Position numbers and translations under genes: made by a program. Shown one piece after another: positions 1 to 9,119 of a stretch of DNA of 44,200 nucleotides. Source of the DNA: SAR86 cluster bacterium SAR86A (GTDB lineage: Bacteria > Pseudomonadota > Gammaproteobacteria > Magnimaribacterales > D2472); NCBI GenBank assembly GCA_000252525.1, contig JH611156.1, positions 664,909-709,108 of the forward strand, given 5' to 3'. The number at the start of each line of letters is the position of its first letter. Within the stretch, counting starts at the first letter, position 1. The notes below the pieces were generated by a model. That model was not told the DNA's origin and searched no databases. It saw only the letters and a program-made list of their open reading frames with translations.

Positions 1-1
1 C

Positions 2-2794
2 CTATAGGTTACCACCTTGGAAGTTACTACCTGCTCTAAGATAGATTAGGTCTCTTGAATCGTCTAAATTTTTAACGAATCCGTTCACATACCAATCTCC
101 ATCATTAGGTCTATAACTTACAAGTAAATCGCCACTCTTTACTTCAGGTATATAAGATCTTTCATTATTCCAGATATCTGCATAACCTCCATCTGAATAC
201 TTTCTAGATAATCTTATATCAACGGAACCACTGCCAGTTAAGAATGTTTTGGTTATGGCAATATTATAAGAAAGATCTGCTTGTCCTGGAATTCTGTTTC
301 CAGATATATCTTGAGCAATACCATCATTTAAACAAGGTACGCCCTGTAATGGTGCTGCAGGAGTAAGACAGATATATCCTGCAGATTTATATACAACTTG
401 ATTATTATCTGCAACAGCACCAGTTAGTAAACCTGCATTTCGTGTTGCCGCATCTAGAGCGCCTAAATATCCAAATGTTCCTGAAGCAGCAGCTGGATTT
501 AATGGATCGATAATAGCCGCTGAGCCACTACCAACTTCAGAATCTGAAACCAACCAGTTGAAATCAATTCTTAAAGTTTCGTTTAAAAATGCAACTAAAT
601 TACCTTCAAAACCTCTAATTTCTGCATCGATATTCCAATTAATCGCGGAGGTATCTTTAATAGCTCCAACTTGCATGCCGTTTCTGTTGTCAACAAAAAG
701 GTTCATATTTAATCTAACTGCTCCACCTGCTAAAGATGATCTGAAACCAATATCTATAGTTTCGGATTCTTCTTCATCAAATTTAAATGGAACTGAACCA
801 CTTGCAAGACCTGGATTAAACCCTCCAGGTTTAGATGCAGTTGCAAAACTAACATACATCATAATGTCATCAGTGAGATCTCTCTGGAGCGCAAATTTAT
901 ATGATAAAAATTCATCTGCTTGAGTACCATATCTAGCTTTTACATTGTCAGGATCACCTCTATCATAAAGACCTGTCGATGGGCCTGTTCCAGTAAGCCA
1001 AGAGCTAAGAGGAGTACCACAATTTGCTTCTGTTAAACATGCAATAGCGCTGTTAGTTACGACCTGATCGTCATATCTAAATCCTAATGTTAATTTAGTG
1101 ATTTCATCTAAATCAAAATAAAACTCACCAAAAGCTGAGTTTGTCTTTGTTCTTACATGAGTATCTTGAAGAACACCAGTTATTTGGATTGGCGTATTAA
1201 ACGCAGGCAATCCTGGGCCACTTAAACCTGATAAAGCACAAACGTCCATGATTGCTCCACCTGCTGCAGCAATAGGTATCATCCAAGAACCAACAATCGG
1301 ACAAACGCCAGAGGGTGCGAATCCACCGACTGCTGCTGCTGCTAAAGCTTGGTTAAATGCAAGACCACCATATCTTGACATATCAGGAAGCCCTAATGAC
1401 TGGAACACTGCGTTATAAGGGTGATTTCCAAAATTGGCTAGGAAAGCACCGCCAGCAGTATGCACTGTATAGTTGTTACTGTTTCTTCCGTCATAGGTAT
1501 AAACACCAAGAGTATAGTTAAATGCTCCATCAAAATCTGAAATTATATTTAACTCAAACTGTTGATCATTTGAATTTACATCTGAGAAATCATATGCCCT
1601 TGCGCTATCTGTAAACTCACTAAACTTAAGATAGTCAATAATACCCTCAACATTTGGAATAGCAGGATTAAGTAATTTAGCTAATCCTGGAAATGGACGA
1701 ACAGCAACTGAGCCATCGTTATCGTTCATTTGATGAAATTCTCTTGTATCGTATGAATATTTTGCTACGAAAGTATAATTTTCAAATTCTTGTCTAAACT
1801 CTAAAGTACTAAATGATGTATTTTGATCATGTGAAGGATCTTTATTTAGATATGCTTTTCTAAATGGGTCATCACTTACTAATGCACCTGCATATGAGTT
1901 CGTAATGACACCTGGGTATAGATGTGCTAAAAATCCAATAGCACCAGCATAGTGACCTCTATAATCTGCTGCAGTATTTCCTGGTCCTCTTTCAAATGGG
2001 CTACAGCCATAAAATGGATCAGACTGACAAAATGATAAATGCTCTTGAGGTCTGCTATCATCTGCTGAATTATGTTGAGTTGTTAAACTTAATGTAGCTT
2101 GGTCGTTTATAAGCCAGTCAAGTGATAATCTAACTGATGACTCATTTCTGTCATCATACTTAGAATCAAGATAAAGGTTATCCATGTAACCATCTCTTTG
2201 GTTAACAACAAATGCTATTCTTCCAAAAAGATTATCTGTTAACGGGGAATTTAAAACCATTGTTGTTCTTTTAGCATCATAGTTACCAACAAGAACATCG
2301 ATAGAACCTTCTGTTTCACCAGTTGGCCTAGCAGTAATAAAGTTAATGACACCAGTGGTAGCATTTCTTCCATTTAGAGTGCCCTGAGGTCCCTTTAGAA
2401 CCTCAATTCTTTCTAGATCATAAAAACCAATGTCAGCAAAAACACTATCGTTCACACTATGGCCATTTGAAGCTGTTACAACTGAGGCAGTGTTAGCAGC
2501 ACCTACACCAAATGATCCGATTCCTCTAATCACGTAGGCAGATCCTGAGCCAACTGATTTTGCGGAACCCATTCCTGGAACAGATTCAACAATATCTGAT
2601 AGATCATATATTTGTTGTACAGCGATATCTTCAGAGCTTAATGCCGTGACAGCTAATGCAACGTCTTGAAGTGATTCTTCTTTCTTAGTTGCTGTAACAA
2701 CAACTTCTTCTATTTCTTGTGCAACAGTATTAAGTACAAAAAATGAAGCTAAAAATACGAAAGAAGTCCGTAAAATTAAGTTTTTAAATGACAT
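2..2794 (-). CDS. TonB-dependent outer-membrane receptor, C-terminus apparently cut short
   Basis: Outer-membrane active transporter powered by TonB/ExbBD; the substrate cannot be read from sequence. The chosen start (MSFKNL) gives a signal peptide ending near NTVA, then a TonB-box-like EIEEVVVTATKKEES, a plug domain (about residues 40-150, with LKGPQGTLNGRNATTG) and a long beta-barrel. An ATG 14 codons upstream also exists, but the strong AGGGGG ribosome site 6 bases before position 2794 decides the start. It is a paralogue of the next receptor with matching N-terminus and plug. It stops at NFQGGNL, where the paralogue reads LQGGSY and continues for 18 more residues to a terminal phenylalanine. 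The final membrane strand recognised by the BAM complex is therefore missing, perhaps through a single-base frameshift at the window edge. The family call is very firm; the substrate is unknown. Confidence 0.93.
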   Translation of the reverse strand: MSFKNLILRTSFVFLASFFVLNTVAQEIEEVVVTATKKEESLQDVALAVTALSSEDIAVQQIYDLSDIVESVPGMGSAKSVGSGSAYVIRGIGSFGVGAANTASVVTASNGHSVNDSVFADIGFYDLERIEVLKGPQGTLNGRNATTGVINFITARPTGETEGSIDVLVGNYDAKRTTMVLNSPLTDNLFGRIAFVVNQRDGYMDNLYLDSKYDDRNESSVRLSLDWLINDQATLSLTTQHNSADDSRPQEHLSFCQSDPFYGCSPFERGPGNTAADYRGHYAGAIGFLAHLYPGVITNSYAGALVSDDPFRKAYLNKDPSHDQNTSFSTLEFRQEFENYTFVAKYSYDTREFHQMNDNDGSVAVRPFPGLAKLLNPAIPNVEGIIDYLKFSEFTDSARAYDFSDVNSNDQQFELNIISDFDGAFNYTLGVYTYDGRNSNNYTVHTAGGAFLANFGNHPYNAVFQSLGLPDMSRYGGLAFNQALAAAAVGGFAPSGVCPIVGSWMIPIAAAGGAIMDVCALSGLSGPGLPAFNTPIQITGVLQDTHVRTKTNSAFGEFYFDLDEITKLTLGFRYDDQVVTNSAIACLTEANCGTPLSSWLTGTGPSTGLYDRGDPDNVKARYGTQADEFLSYKFALQRDLTDDIMMYVSFATASKPGGFNPGLASGSVPFKFDEEESETIDIGFRSSLAGGAVRLNMNLFVDNRNGMQVGAIKDTSAINWNIDAEIRGFEGNLVAFLNETLRIDFNWLVSDSEVGSGSAAIIDPLNPAAASGTFGYLGALDAATRNAGLLTGAVADNNQVVYKSAGYICLTPAAPLQGVPCLNDGIAQDISGNRIPGQADLSYNIAITKTFLTGSGSVDIRLSRKYSDGGYADIWNNERSYIPEVKSGDLLVSYRPNDGDWYVNGFVKNLDDSRDLIYLRAGSNFQGGNL

Positions 2795-2800
2795 AGAAAT

Positions 2801-2806
2801 CCCCCT
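2801..2806 (-). promoter_or_regulatory. Ribosome binding site that sets the receptor start
   Basis: On the minus strand this reads AGGGGG, six bases before the ATG at 2794. No comparable site precedes the in-frame ATG at 2836, so the downstream start is preferred. Confidence 0.75.
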
Positions 2807-2812
2807 TTGTCT

Positions 2813-2818
2813 AATATA
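2813..2818 (-). promoter_or_regulatory. Candidate -10 element of the first TonB receptor
   Basis: The minus strand reads AACTATATT here. The same nine bases occur upstream of the second receptor (TATATT at 5915-5920). If this is the -10 element, the upstream ATG at 2836 lies outside the transcript, which again favours the 2794 start. No good -35 is visible, so this is tentative. Confidence 0.35.
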
Positions 2819-2916
2819 GTTATTAAGTTTATGCATTTATTTATGGTTTTAACAAAATTTAACATATAAATTTTATATATAAATATAAGTTAAATTTATA
2901 AAGGTGAATTCTATAG

Positions 2917-2944
2917 AAAAAAGGCTGGATAAACCAGCCTTTTT
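2917..2944 (-). terminator. Intrinsic terminator after the second TonB receptor
   Basis: Inverted repeat GGCTGG / CCAGCC (2923-2928 and 2934-2939) with a five-base loop, flanked by a run of A on one side and T on the other. Read on the minus strand it is a GC stem followed by six U, 20 bases after the stop codon of the receptor at 2964. The symmetry would also let it work on the plus strand. Confidence 0.85.
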
Positions 2945-2963
2945 AATTGATTTTAACTAAGGA

Positions 2964-5879
2964 TTAAAAATCACGCCCAAATGTTACACCATAAGTTCTT
3001 GGGTCAGTATAGGTTCCAAAGTATGATCCCCCTTGTAGAGGTGACGATGCAGCCCAACCGCCAATATATTGATCATCTGCAAGGTTCTTAGCATATAAAC
3101 CTACATACCAATTGCCCGCATTTGGATTATATTTCATTGAGAAATCGAAGAATTTATGCTCAGGTAACTGGGCTCTTGCTTCATTGAAGACGTTACCTTC
3201 TCTTTCTCCTTGATATCTATAGGTTAATCTTGCTGTTAAAACTCCATCTTCCATTGGGAAATCTCTATTTAAAGATAAACTATATGAAAGTTCTGGTGTT
3301 CCTGGAACAGTATTTCCATCAATATCAACTGGTGTTGGAGCAAATGGACAGCTTGCGCCTGCAAGAGGATTAAATCCAGTAAGCATGGTGAGAATATTTG
3401 TAGGTGTTGCTGGAGCAGCACACAAGAAACCAAATGACTTCATCATAATGACTGGAACTCCATCAGCTCTTAGTCCATAAGAGTATGAAATTGCTCCTGC
3501 TGGATCAAATGGAAGACCATCAACACTACCAGGGCCACCATTACCTGGTCCGCATGGTGCGACAGCACCACCACAACCCTGAACTCCAGGAGTATAACCA
3601 AGAGGATTAACACCCAACACTGTTGCTATATTTCCAGGATTAAGTGGATTAAATATAGGCTTACCAATGTCACCTAATTCACTGTCTACAAGTAGCCAGT
3701 TAAAATCTAGTCTCAAATTTTCATTTAAATAAGCTATTAAATTACCTTCAAAACCATTAATCTCTGCATCAATGTTGTAATTTACAGAGCCTGCGTCTTC
3801 AATATTTGAGAACAACATCTTATCTGTCTTGTTAAAGAATAATGCAGCATTAAGCAAAATAGCTCCATTGGCAAAAATATTCTTTGTACCTAGTTCAAAT
3901 ACTCCAGTTTCTTCTGGTGCATATGGATCAGGTGTTGATCCAATAACTGGGTTATTACCACCAGCCTTCTGAGCTGTAGCATAACTTGCGTAAACCATAG
4001 AGTTATCTGCTAAGTTATGTTGAATTGCTACTTTAAATTTAGTTGCACTGTCAGCTATAACAACGGATGTTGGATTAAATTGATATACTCCAGATGCATA
4101 ATCAGCAGCTGTATAATTTGGACATTGAATTTGTCCTAGACAAGTCATTATGTTATCTGTGACTTTGTCATCGTTGTATCTGATACCAAGTGTTAATTTT
4201 GTATCTTCACTAATATCATAATAAAGCTCACCTAATAAAGCTGTTGATTTTGTTCTTACGTGATCATCGTTTGAGTAACCACCTAGTCGATTCGGTAATT
4301 CATATGGTGTGATGCCCTGAGCAGCCAACGCAAATGCTAAACAAGCAGGATTAGCACTGCTTGGAACAGCGTTTGCTACAGGTCCAGCCATAGGCAATTG
4401 ACATGCATCAATCCCACTCAAACCAAAAATAAGTGTTTGATAAAATGGAAGTCCGCCGTAACCATCAAACTGCCCACCAAAAACTAACTGACTATATGGA
4501 TGAGATCTAAATGATTTCATCATGTTAAGTGCTGCCGTTTGAATTAAATAATTATTATGATTTCTTTGATCAAACTGATAAGCACCAACTACAAAGTTCA
4601 TAGGTCCATCGAAATTAGAGATCAACGTAATCTCAGCCTGCTGATCAAATGTATCTACATCAGCAAATTCATAAGTTCTACTTGAATCAACAATTTCACT
4701 GAATGAATAAAATTCAGCTTCCCAGCTTATCGGAGGAAGACCCATGCCTGCATTTCCAAGTACTCCTGGTAGCGGATCTGAAGTATAACCGTAATCATTG
4801 TCATTCATATGAAAATAGTCTCTTGTTCCATAAGAGTACTTAACATTTAAAGTTAAAGTATCTGATAATGCGTGATCAAGTTTTAAAGTAGTAAATTCTG
4901 CAATTTGATGATGTTCTGGTACTTTATTTAAATATGCATATTTAAACTGATCAGGTGCTGTAGCAGGTTGACTAGAATAAGTATCTAACCATGCAGTCGG
5001 AACAAGTCCTGCAACTAAACCAGATAATGCAGCAGTACTTCCAGTAGGTGCTGCAGTAATATTAGCAGTTCCTCTTTCAAGTGGATTACAACCAAAAAAT
5101 AGATTTTTTACACAAAAAGATGTACCGATATTGTTTCTGTTGTCATCACCTTTATATCTATCATATGTAAATTCCAATACGGTGTCGCCAGAAATTAAGA
5201 AGTCAAAAGATGCTCTTATACCGTATGCACTTCTGTCATCAAATTTTTGACCTGTTCTAAGGTTTTCTGAAAAACCGTCTCTATCGTAACTAGTGTATGC
5301 AAATCTCGATCTAACTTTATCGCCCATTGGGACATTTAGGGCAGTTGTAAATCTTTTTGAATTGTAAGTACCTAGATCATAGTCAAAGTATCCACCAAAT
5401 TCTTCTGCTGGTCTTGCAGTAATTAAGTTGATTACCCCTGATACAGCATTTCTTCCATAAAGAGTTCCTTGAGGGCCTTTTAGAACCTCCACTCTCTCTA
5501 CATCATAGAAACCAATATCAAATACAGTCGAGGTATTTACACTGTGTCCGTTCATAGCAGTAACAACTGCTCCGACTACTGCAGCACCAACACCATAAGA
5601 ACCAGTTCCTCTAATTGCGTATGCGCCACCTGAACCGATACCTTTAGATGCTGACATTCCTGGAACAACTTCTTGTAAATCATCGAGATCATTGATCATA
5701 TTTGTTTGCATATCTTCGGCGCTAAAAGCCTCAACCGAGATAGCAAGGTCTTGAATTGACTCTTCTTTTTTTGTTGCAGTAACAATGACTTCTTCAATTT
5801 CTTGAGCAATTGCTCCTAATGAAAAAAGCAATGTTATGCTCGCAAATGTTTTAAATGAAAACTTATAAAAACTATCCAT
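2964..5879 (-). CDS. TonB-dependent outer-membrane receptor, full length
   Basis: 971-residue TonB-dependent transporter. A signal peptide ends near LGAIA, followed by EIEEVIVTATKKEES (TonB-box region), a plug domain with LKGPQGTLYGRNAVSG, and a beta-barrel ending TYGVTFGRDF with the terminal aromatic residue expected for outer-membrane insertion. A run of G (GGGGGG) lies about 8 bases before the ATG. It is a tandem paralogue of the receptor downstream, alike throughout the N-terminus and plug and less so in the barrel loops, suggesting duplication followed by divergence of ligand specificity. Its upstream region carries a 16-base palindrome overlapping a possible -10 element. Its 3' end is followed by a clear terminator, so the two receptors are probably separate transcripts. 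Glycine/proline-rich extracellular loops with paired cysteines are visible. Substrate unknown. Confidence 0.95.
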   Translation of the reverse strand: MDSFYKFSFKTFASITLLFSLGAIAQEIEEVIVTATKKEESIQDLAISVEAFSAEDMQTNMINDLDDLQEVVPGMSASKGIGSGGAYAIRGTGSYGVGAAVVGAVVTAMNGHSVNTSTVFDIGFYDVERVEVLKGPQGTLYGRNAVSGVINLITARPAEEFGGYFDYDLGTYNSKRFTTALNVPMGDKVRSRFAYTSYDRDGFSENLRTGQKFDDRSAYGIRASFDFLISGDTVLEFTYDRYKGDDNRNNIGTSFCVKNLFFGCNPLERGTANITAAPTGSTAALSGLVAGLVPTAWLDTYSSQPATAPDQFKYAYLNKVPEHHQIAEFTTLKLDHALSDTLTLNVKYSYGTRDYFHMNDNDYGYTSDPLPGVLGNAGMGLPPISWEAEFYSFSEIVDSSRTYEFADVDTFDQQAEITLISNFDGPMNFVVGAYQFDQRNHNNYLIQTAALNMMKSFRSHPYSQLVFGGQFDGYGGLPFYQTLIFGLSGIDACQLPMAGPVANAVPSSANPACLAFALAAQGITPYELPNRLGGYSNDDHVRTKSTALLGELYYDISEDTKLTLGIRYNDDKVTDNIMTCLGQIQCPNYTAADYASGVYQFNPTSVVIADSATKFKVAIQHNLADNSMVYASYATAQKAGGNNPVIGSTPDPYAPEETGVFELGTKNIFANGAILLNAALFFNKTDKMLFSNIEDAGSVNYNIDAEINGFEGNLIAYLNENLRLDFNWLLVDSELGDIGKPIFNPLNPGNIATVLGVNPLGYTPGVQGCGGAVAPCGPGNGGPGSVDGLPFDPAGAISYSYGLRADGVPVIMMKSFGFLCAAPATPTNILTMLTGFNPLAGASCPFAPTPVDIDGNTVPGTPELSYSLSLNRDFPMEDGVLTARLTYRYQGEREGNVFNEARAQLPEHKFFDFSMKYNPNAGNWYVGLYAKNLADDQYIGGWAASSPLQGGSYFGTYTDPRTYGVTFGRDF

Positions 5880-5916
5880 ATCTTTGTCCCCCCAATAATG
5901 GCTAATTTATTAAAAA

Positions 5917-5932
5917 TATAGTTGAAACTATA
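5917..5932. promoter_or_regulatory. Palindrome TATAGTT-GA-AACTATA upstream of the second TonB receptor
   Basis: Perfect 7-2-7 inverted repeat 38 bases upstream of the receptor ATG, overlapping the candidate -10 element (5915-5920, TATATT on the minus strand). This is the usual position for a repressor operator. The half-site AACTATA also lies upstream of the first receptor (2815-2821), but there without its partner. The regulator is unknown and the AT-rich background makes chance possible. Confidence 0.4.
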
Positions 5933-5994
5933 ACCTATGAATTAAATAAATATAATATTTATATTAAAAAGTTATATATATTAATAAGTTTTAT

Positions 5995-6192
5995 TTATGA
6001 GCCTTTATGCCATGGATGACATTTGGAAATTCTTACTGCTGCGAGATAGGTTCCTTTTATAATTCCCTCTTTCAAAATTACCTCAATTGCATAGGCTGAA
6101 CAAGTTGGTTCGAATCTGCAAGATGGTGGAAATAACGGCGATATAAAGTATCTATAAAATCTTATTGGGAGTATGAAAACTTTTGCAAGCAT
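5995..6192 (-). CDS. yidD: YidD membrane protein insertion efficiency factor
   Basis: Small membrane-associated protein that assists insertion of inner-membrane proteins with YidC. The 65-residue product has the family signature: an amphipathic, positively charged N-terminus ([16 protein letters not shown]), the three-cysteine motif [11 protein letters not shown], and KCHPWHKG near the end. It is slightly shorter than the usual 70-85 residues because it stops just after the HPWH motif. The ATG lies five bases after the thrS stop codon, so it should be co-transcribed with thrS. In most bacteria yidD sits between rnpA and yidC, so this location is unusual. Confidence 0.92.
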   Translation of the reverse strand: MLAKVFILPIRFYRYFISPLFPPSCRFEPTCSAYAIEVILKEGIIKGTYLAAVRISKCHPWHKGS

Positions 6193-6197
6193 TATGC

Positions 6198-8123
6198 TTA
6201 AGCCTTGCTCTCTTTAGTTATATCTTTTATAGCATCATCTAGTGAAAGTACCGATGATTCATTGCTTCCAATCCTTCTTAAGGAAACTGTTTTATCAGCC
6301 ATTTCCTTCTTGCCAATGGCCAAAATGATAGGTACTTTTTTTGTGCTATGTTCTCTGACCTTATAGCTAATCTTTTCATTTCTTAAATCTACTTCACATC
6401 TTATTTTGTTATCTTTAAGACTCTGTTGAATTTCGAGAGCATAATCATTTGCATCTGAAACAATAGATGCAATTACAACTTGTTGAGGAGCTAACCAGAA
6501 TGGTAATTTACCGGCATAATTTTCTATTAATATACCAATAAATCTTTCGAATGATCCAAGTACTGCTCTGTGAATCATAACAGGTATATGTTTTTTACCA
6601 TCTTCACCAATATAAGTAGCATCCAATCTTTCAGCTAAGTTGAAGTCAAGCTGGAAGGTCCCACATTGCCACTCTCTGCCAATTGCATCTGTAAGAACAA
6701 AGTCTAGCTTTGGACCGTAAAAAGCTCCATCGCCTTCATCAATTCTATACGGATAGCCTAAATTTTTAATTGCTGCCTCAAGAGCTTCTTCGGCTTTATC
6801 CCATATCTCATCAGATCCAACTCTCATTTCAGGTCTGGTTGATAACTTTATGTCAAAATCTTTGAAACCTAAATCTGCATATAGGTTTGATAGAAATTCA
6901 ATAAATAAGCCGGTTTCAGATTCAATTTGATCTTCGGTGCAAAAAATATGACCATCATCTTGTGTAAATGCACGCACTCTCATCAAGCCGTGCATTGTCC
7001 CTGATGGTTCATATCGGTGACATAAGCCAAATTCAGCATACTTTAAAGGCAAATCTTTGTATGACTTAATACCCTGGTTGTAGATTTGAACATGACCAGG
7101 ACAGTTCATAGGTTTTAGAGCATTTACTCTTTTTTCATTTGCATGTTCTTCATCTACTTCAGTTATAAACATATTCTCTCTATATTTATCCCAATGTCCT
7201 GAAGCTTCCCAAAGCTTCCTATCAATGACTTGAGGTGTATTTACTTCAATATAGTCATTTTCTTGTAATCTCTTTCTAACAAAATTTCTTAAATTTCTAT
7301 AAATAGACCATCCATTTGGATGCCAAAAAACCATGCCAGGTGCCTCATCCTGAAAATGAAATAAATCCATTTCTTTTCCAAGTTTTCGATGATCTCTTTT
7401 TTGTGCTTCTTCAATATTATTTAAATGCTCATTTAGATCTTTTTCATTGCTCCATGCTGTGCCATATATTCTGGTGAGCATTGTATTACTTGAATCCCCT
7501 TTCCAATAAGCCCCCGATATAGTCGTAAGTTTATATGCACCAATGAAATTTAAGCTTGGGAGATGGGGACCTTTGCATAAATCAACAAAATCTTCATCAT
7601 CTTGGTAATAAAGTTGAAATTCGTTCTCTTGGTCAGAATCATTAATAATTTCTTCTTTGTAAGATTCATCCTTATCTTTAAAAACTTTAAGTGCATCTTT
7701 TTTTGACAGAAGCTTCTTTGTTATTGATGATTTGGTTTTAACTATTTTATCCATCTCCTTTTCAATTTTTTCTAAATCGTCTATCGAAATAGTTTCCTTG
7801 CACTCTACGTCATAATAAAAGCCATCTTTAATTGTTGGTCCAATTGCGAGCTTTGATTTTGGATATAAATTTTTAACTGCTCGTGCAAGAACTTGAGCAG
7901 CTAAAGTATGACGCATAATTTCGAGTCCTTCTTCTGAGTCAATAGTAATAATAGAAACACTAGAATCTTGCATAATAGGATCATGTAAGTCCTTTTGAAC
8001 ACCATCCACAGTAACGGCAACTGCAGCTTTAGCAAGCCCAGGCCCAATGTCACTCGCAAGATCAAAGCCAGTGGATCCATTTTCTAAATCTCTTATGCTT
8101 TTGTCCGGTAATGTTAATTTCAT
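6198..8123 (-). CDS. thrS: Threonyl-tRNA synthetase
   Basis: Charges tRNA-Thr with threonine in the cytoplasm. The 641 residues follow the standard order: TGS domain (about 1-62), second N-terminal editing domain (about 65-230), class II catalytic core and C-terminal anticodon-binding domain. Core motifs include [21 protein letters not shown] and [14 protein letters not shown], which supply the zinc-binding Cys/His/His of the family. The editing-domain segment DLCKGPH is present, but the usual HxxxH motif reads RHTLAAQ, so the expected histidine pair is not intact (see findings). Downstream it is followed by yidD rather than the infC-rpmI-rplT genes common in many bacteria. No strong ribosome site precedes the ATG. 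Confidence 0.97.
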   Translation of the reverse strand: MKLTLPDKSIRDLENGSTGFDLASDIGPGLAKAAVAVTVDGVQKDLHDPIMQDSSVSIITIDSEEGLEIMRHTLAAQVLARAVKNLYPKSKLAIGPTIKDGFYYDVECKETISIDDLEKIEKEMDKIVKTKSSITKKLLSKKDALKVFKDKDESYKEEIINDSDQENEFQLYYQDDEDFVDLCKGPHLPSLNFIGAYKLTTISGAYWKGDSSNTMLTRIYGTAWSNEKDLNEHLNNIEEAQKRDHRKLGKEMDLFHFQDEAPGMVFWHPNGWSIYRNLRNFVRKRLQENDYIEVNTPQVIDRKLWEASGHWDKYRENMFITEVDEEHANEKRVNALKPMNCPGHVQIYNQGIKSYKDLPLKYAEFGLCHRYEPSGTMHGLMRVRAFTQDDGHIFCTEDQIESETGLFIEFLSNLYADLGFKDFDIKLSTRPEMRVGSDEIWDKAEEALEAAIKNLGYPYRIDEGDGAFYGPKLDFVLTDAIGREWQCGTFQLDFNLAERLDATYIGEDGKKHIPVMIHRAVLGSFERFIGILIENYAGKLPFWLAPQQVVIASIVSDANDYALEIQQSLKDNKIRCEVDLRNEKISYKVREHSTKKVPIILAIGKKEMADKTVSLRRIGSNESSVLSLDDAIKDITKESKA

Positions 8124-8162
8124 ATGATTATTATATAGAGATATAAGTATATTTTTGGAATT

Positions 8163-9119
8163 TCATTTAATTAAGCCATTAACATCAAATTTTTTAAAAA
8201 AATCCCATATATAACTTGCAGCATCAATATCACTTTGATTTTTTTGACTATCAATGCTTGGCCATTGGTGATCATAATTTTCTAAAAGAATTCCAGTCAC
8301 AGCTACCTGGTTTGAACAATTATTATAGTTAATAATTGTTCCTGAATAACCATCATTGTTTGTATCAGATATGCCTTCAGTGTTTGAAGAAGAACATTGA
8401 TTAAAATTTGCCCAAAACTCTATTGATTCGAGAAAAGATTTTAAATATTCGCTCCCACTTGGGCTCAAAATACTGTCAGATTCTCCATGAATGTGAATAA
8501 TTGATTTAGATTTTTCTGGTCTACAAGTTTCATAAGTATCCAAACTCATTGTTCCAGCAACTGGTGCAACTGCAGCAATTTTGTTGCTAAGCTTGCATGC
8601 TAAGTCGTAAGACATTACCGCACCAACTGAAAAACCAGTTGCATAAATTCTGTCTAAATTAATTCTTTTATTCTCATAAAGCCAATCAATAAGCTCATTT
8701 ATAAAAAAAAGATCATCGGTAATATTATTATTTTCATTAAATATCCAGCCCGTTGAATCTTTATTGCTAAAATATTGACCCTGAGGATAAATCAAGATAA
8801 ATTTTTCTTCTTGTGCAATTTGTCTAAACCCACTGTACTCCATATTTTCAGTTGCAGTTCCTCCACCACCATGAAAACTAAATACAACTGGTGCATTATT
8901 TAATGATTCATTATTAATAGGATTAAAAATGTAGAATTCTCTAGTATTTTGATTTTGAGTTACATTACAGTTTTCAGTATTTACAGATGTGACATTACAA
9001 CTAAAGTTAATTAAATTATTGTTATTTGTTTGGTTTATTTCATCTGATTCGTTATTCATGCCACTTGAACCTGAGCAAGAAACTAAAAATAAAGCTAAAC
9101 ACAAAATAACTTTACTCAT
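8163..9119 (-). CDS. Lipoprotein esterase of the PHB-depolymerase/LpqC type
   Basis: Predicted envelope-anchored serine esterase, 318 residues. The start at 9119 is chosen because its ATG overlaps the TGA of the upstream gene (ATGA) and begins a lipoprotein signal with lipobox LVSC (Cys15); reading further upstream adds 66 residues lying inside the neighbour. The alpha/beta-hydrolase fold shows the oxyanion segment FSFHGGGG (about 81-87), nucleophile motif GFSVG (Ser164), a likely acid at Asp215 (HGESDS) and His284 in YDHQWP, matching the DHxWP end of the Esterase_PHB family. Four cysteines after the lipidation site could form disulfides. Members hydrolyse polyesters, feruloyl esters or similar; the actual substrate is not evident. 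It pairs with the membrane hydrolase immediately upstream. Confidence 0.85.
   Translation of the reverse strand: MSKVILCLALFLVSCSGSSGMNNESDEINQTNNNNLINFSCNVTSVNTENCNVTQNQNTREFYIFNPINNESLNNAPVVFSFHGGGGTATENMEYSGFRQIAQEEKFILIYPQGQYFSNKDSTGWIFNENNNITDDLFFINELIDWLYENKRINLDRIYATGFSVGAVMSYDLACKLSNKIAAVAPVAGTMSLDTYETCRPEKSKSIIHIHGESDSILSPSGSEYLKSFLESIEFWANFNQCSSSNTEGISDTNNDGYSGTIINYNNCSNQVAVTGILLENYDHQWPSIDSQKNQSDIDAASYIWDFFKKFDVNGLIK

Noticed and set aside
558-923. Open reading frame of 121 codons on the plus strand inside the first TonB receptor
   Set aside because: It lies antisense to a clear receptor barrel, starts with TTG, has no ribosome site and shows no recognisable protein features.
2795-2836. 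Longer start for the first TonB receptor
   Set aside because: The extra 14 residues precede the signal peptide, have no ribosome site and would include the likely promoter; the ATG at 2794 has a strong site.
2856-2896. Inverted repeat AATTTAAC / GTTAAATT upstream of the first TonB receptor
   Set aside because: Arms are made almost wholly of A and T with a 25-base spacer; expected by chance in such AT-rich DNA.
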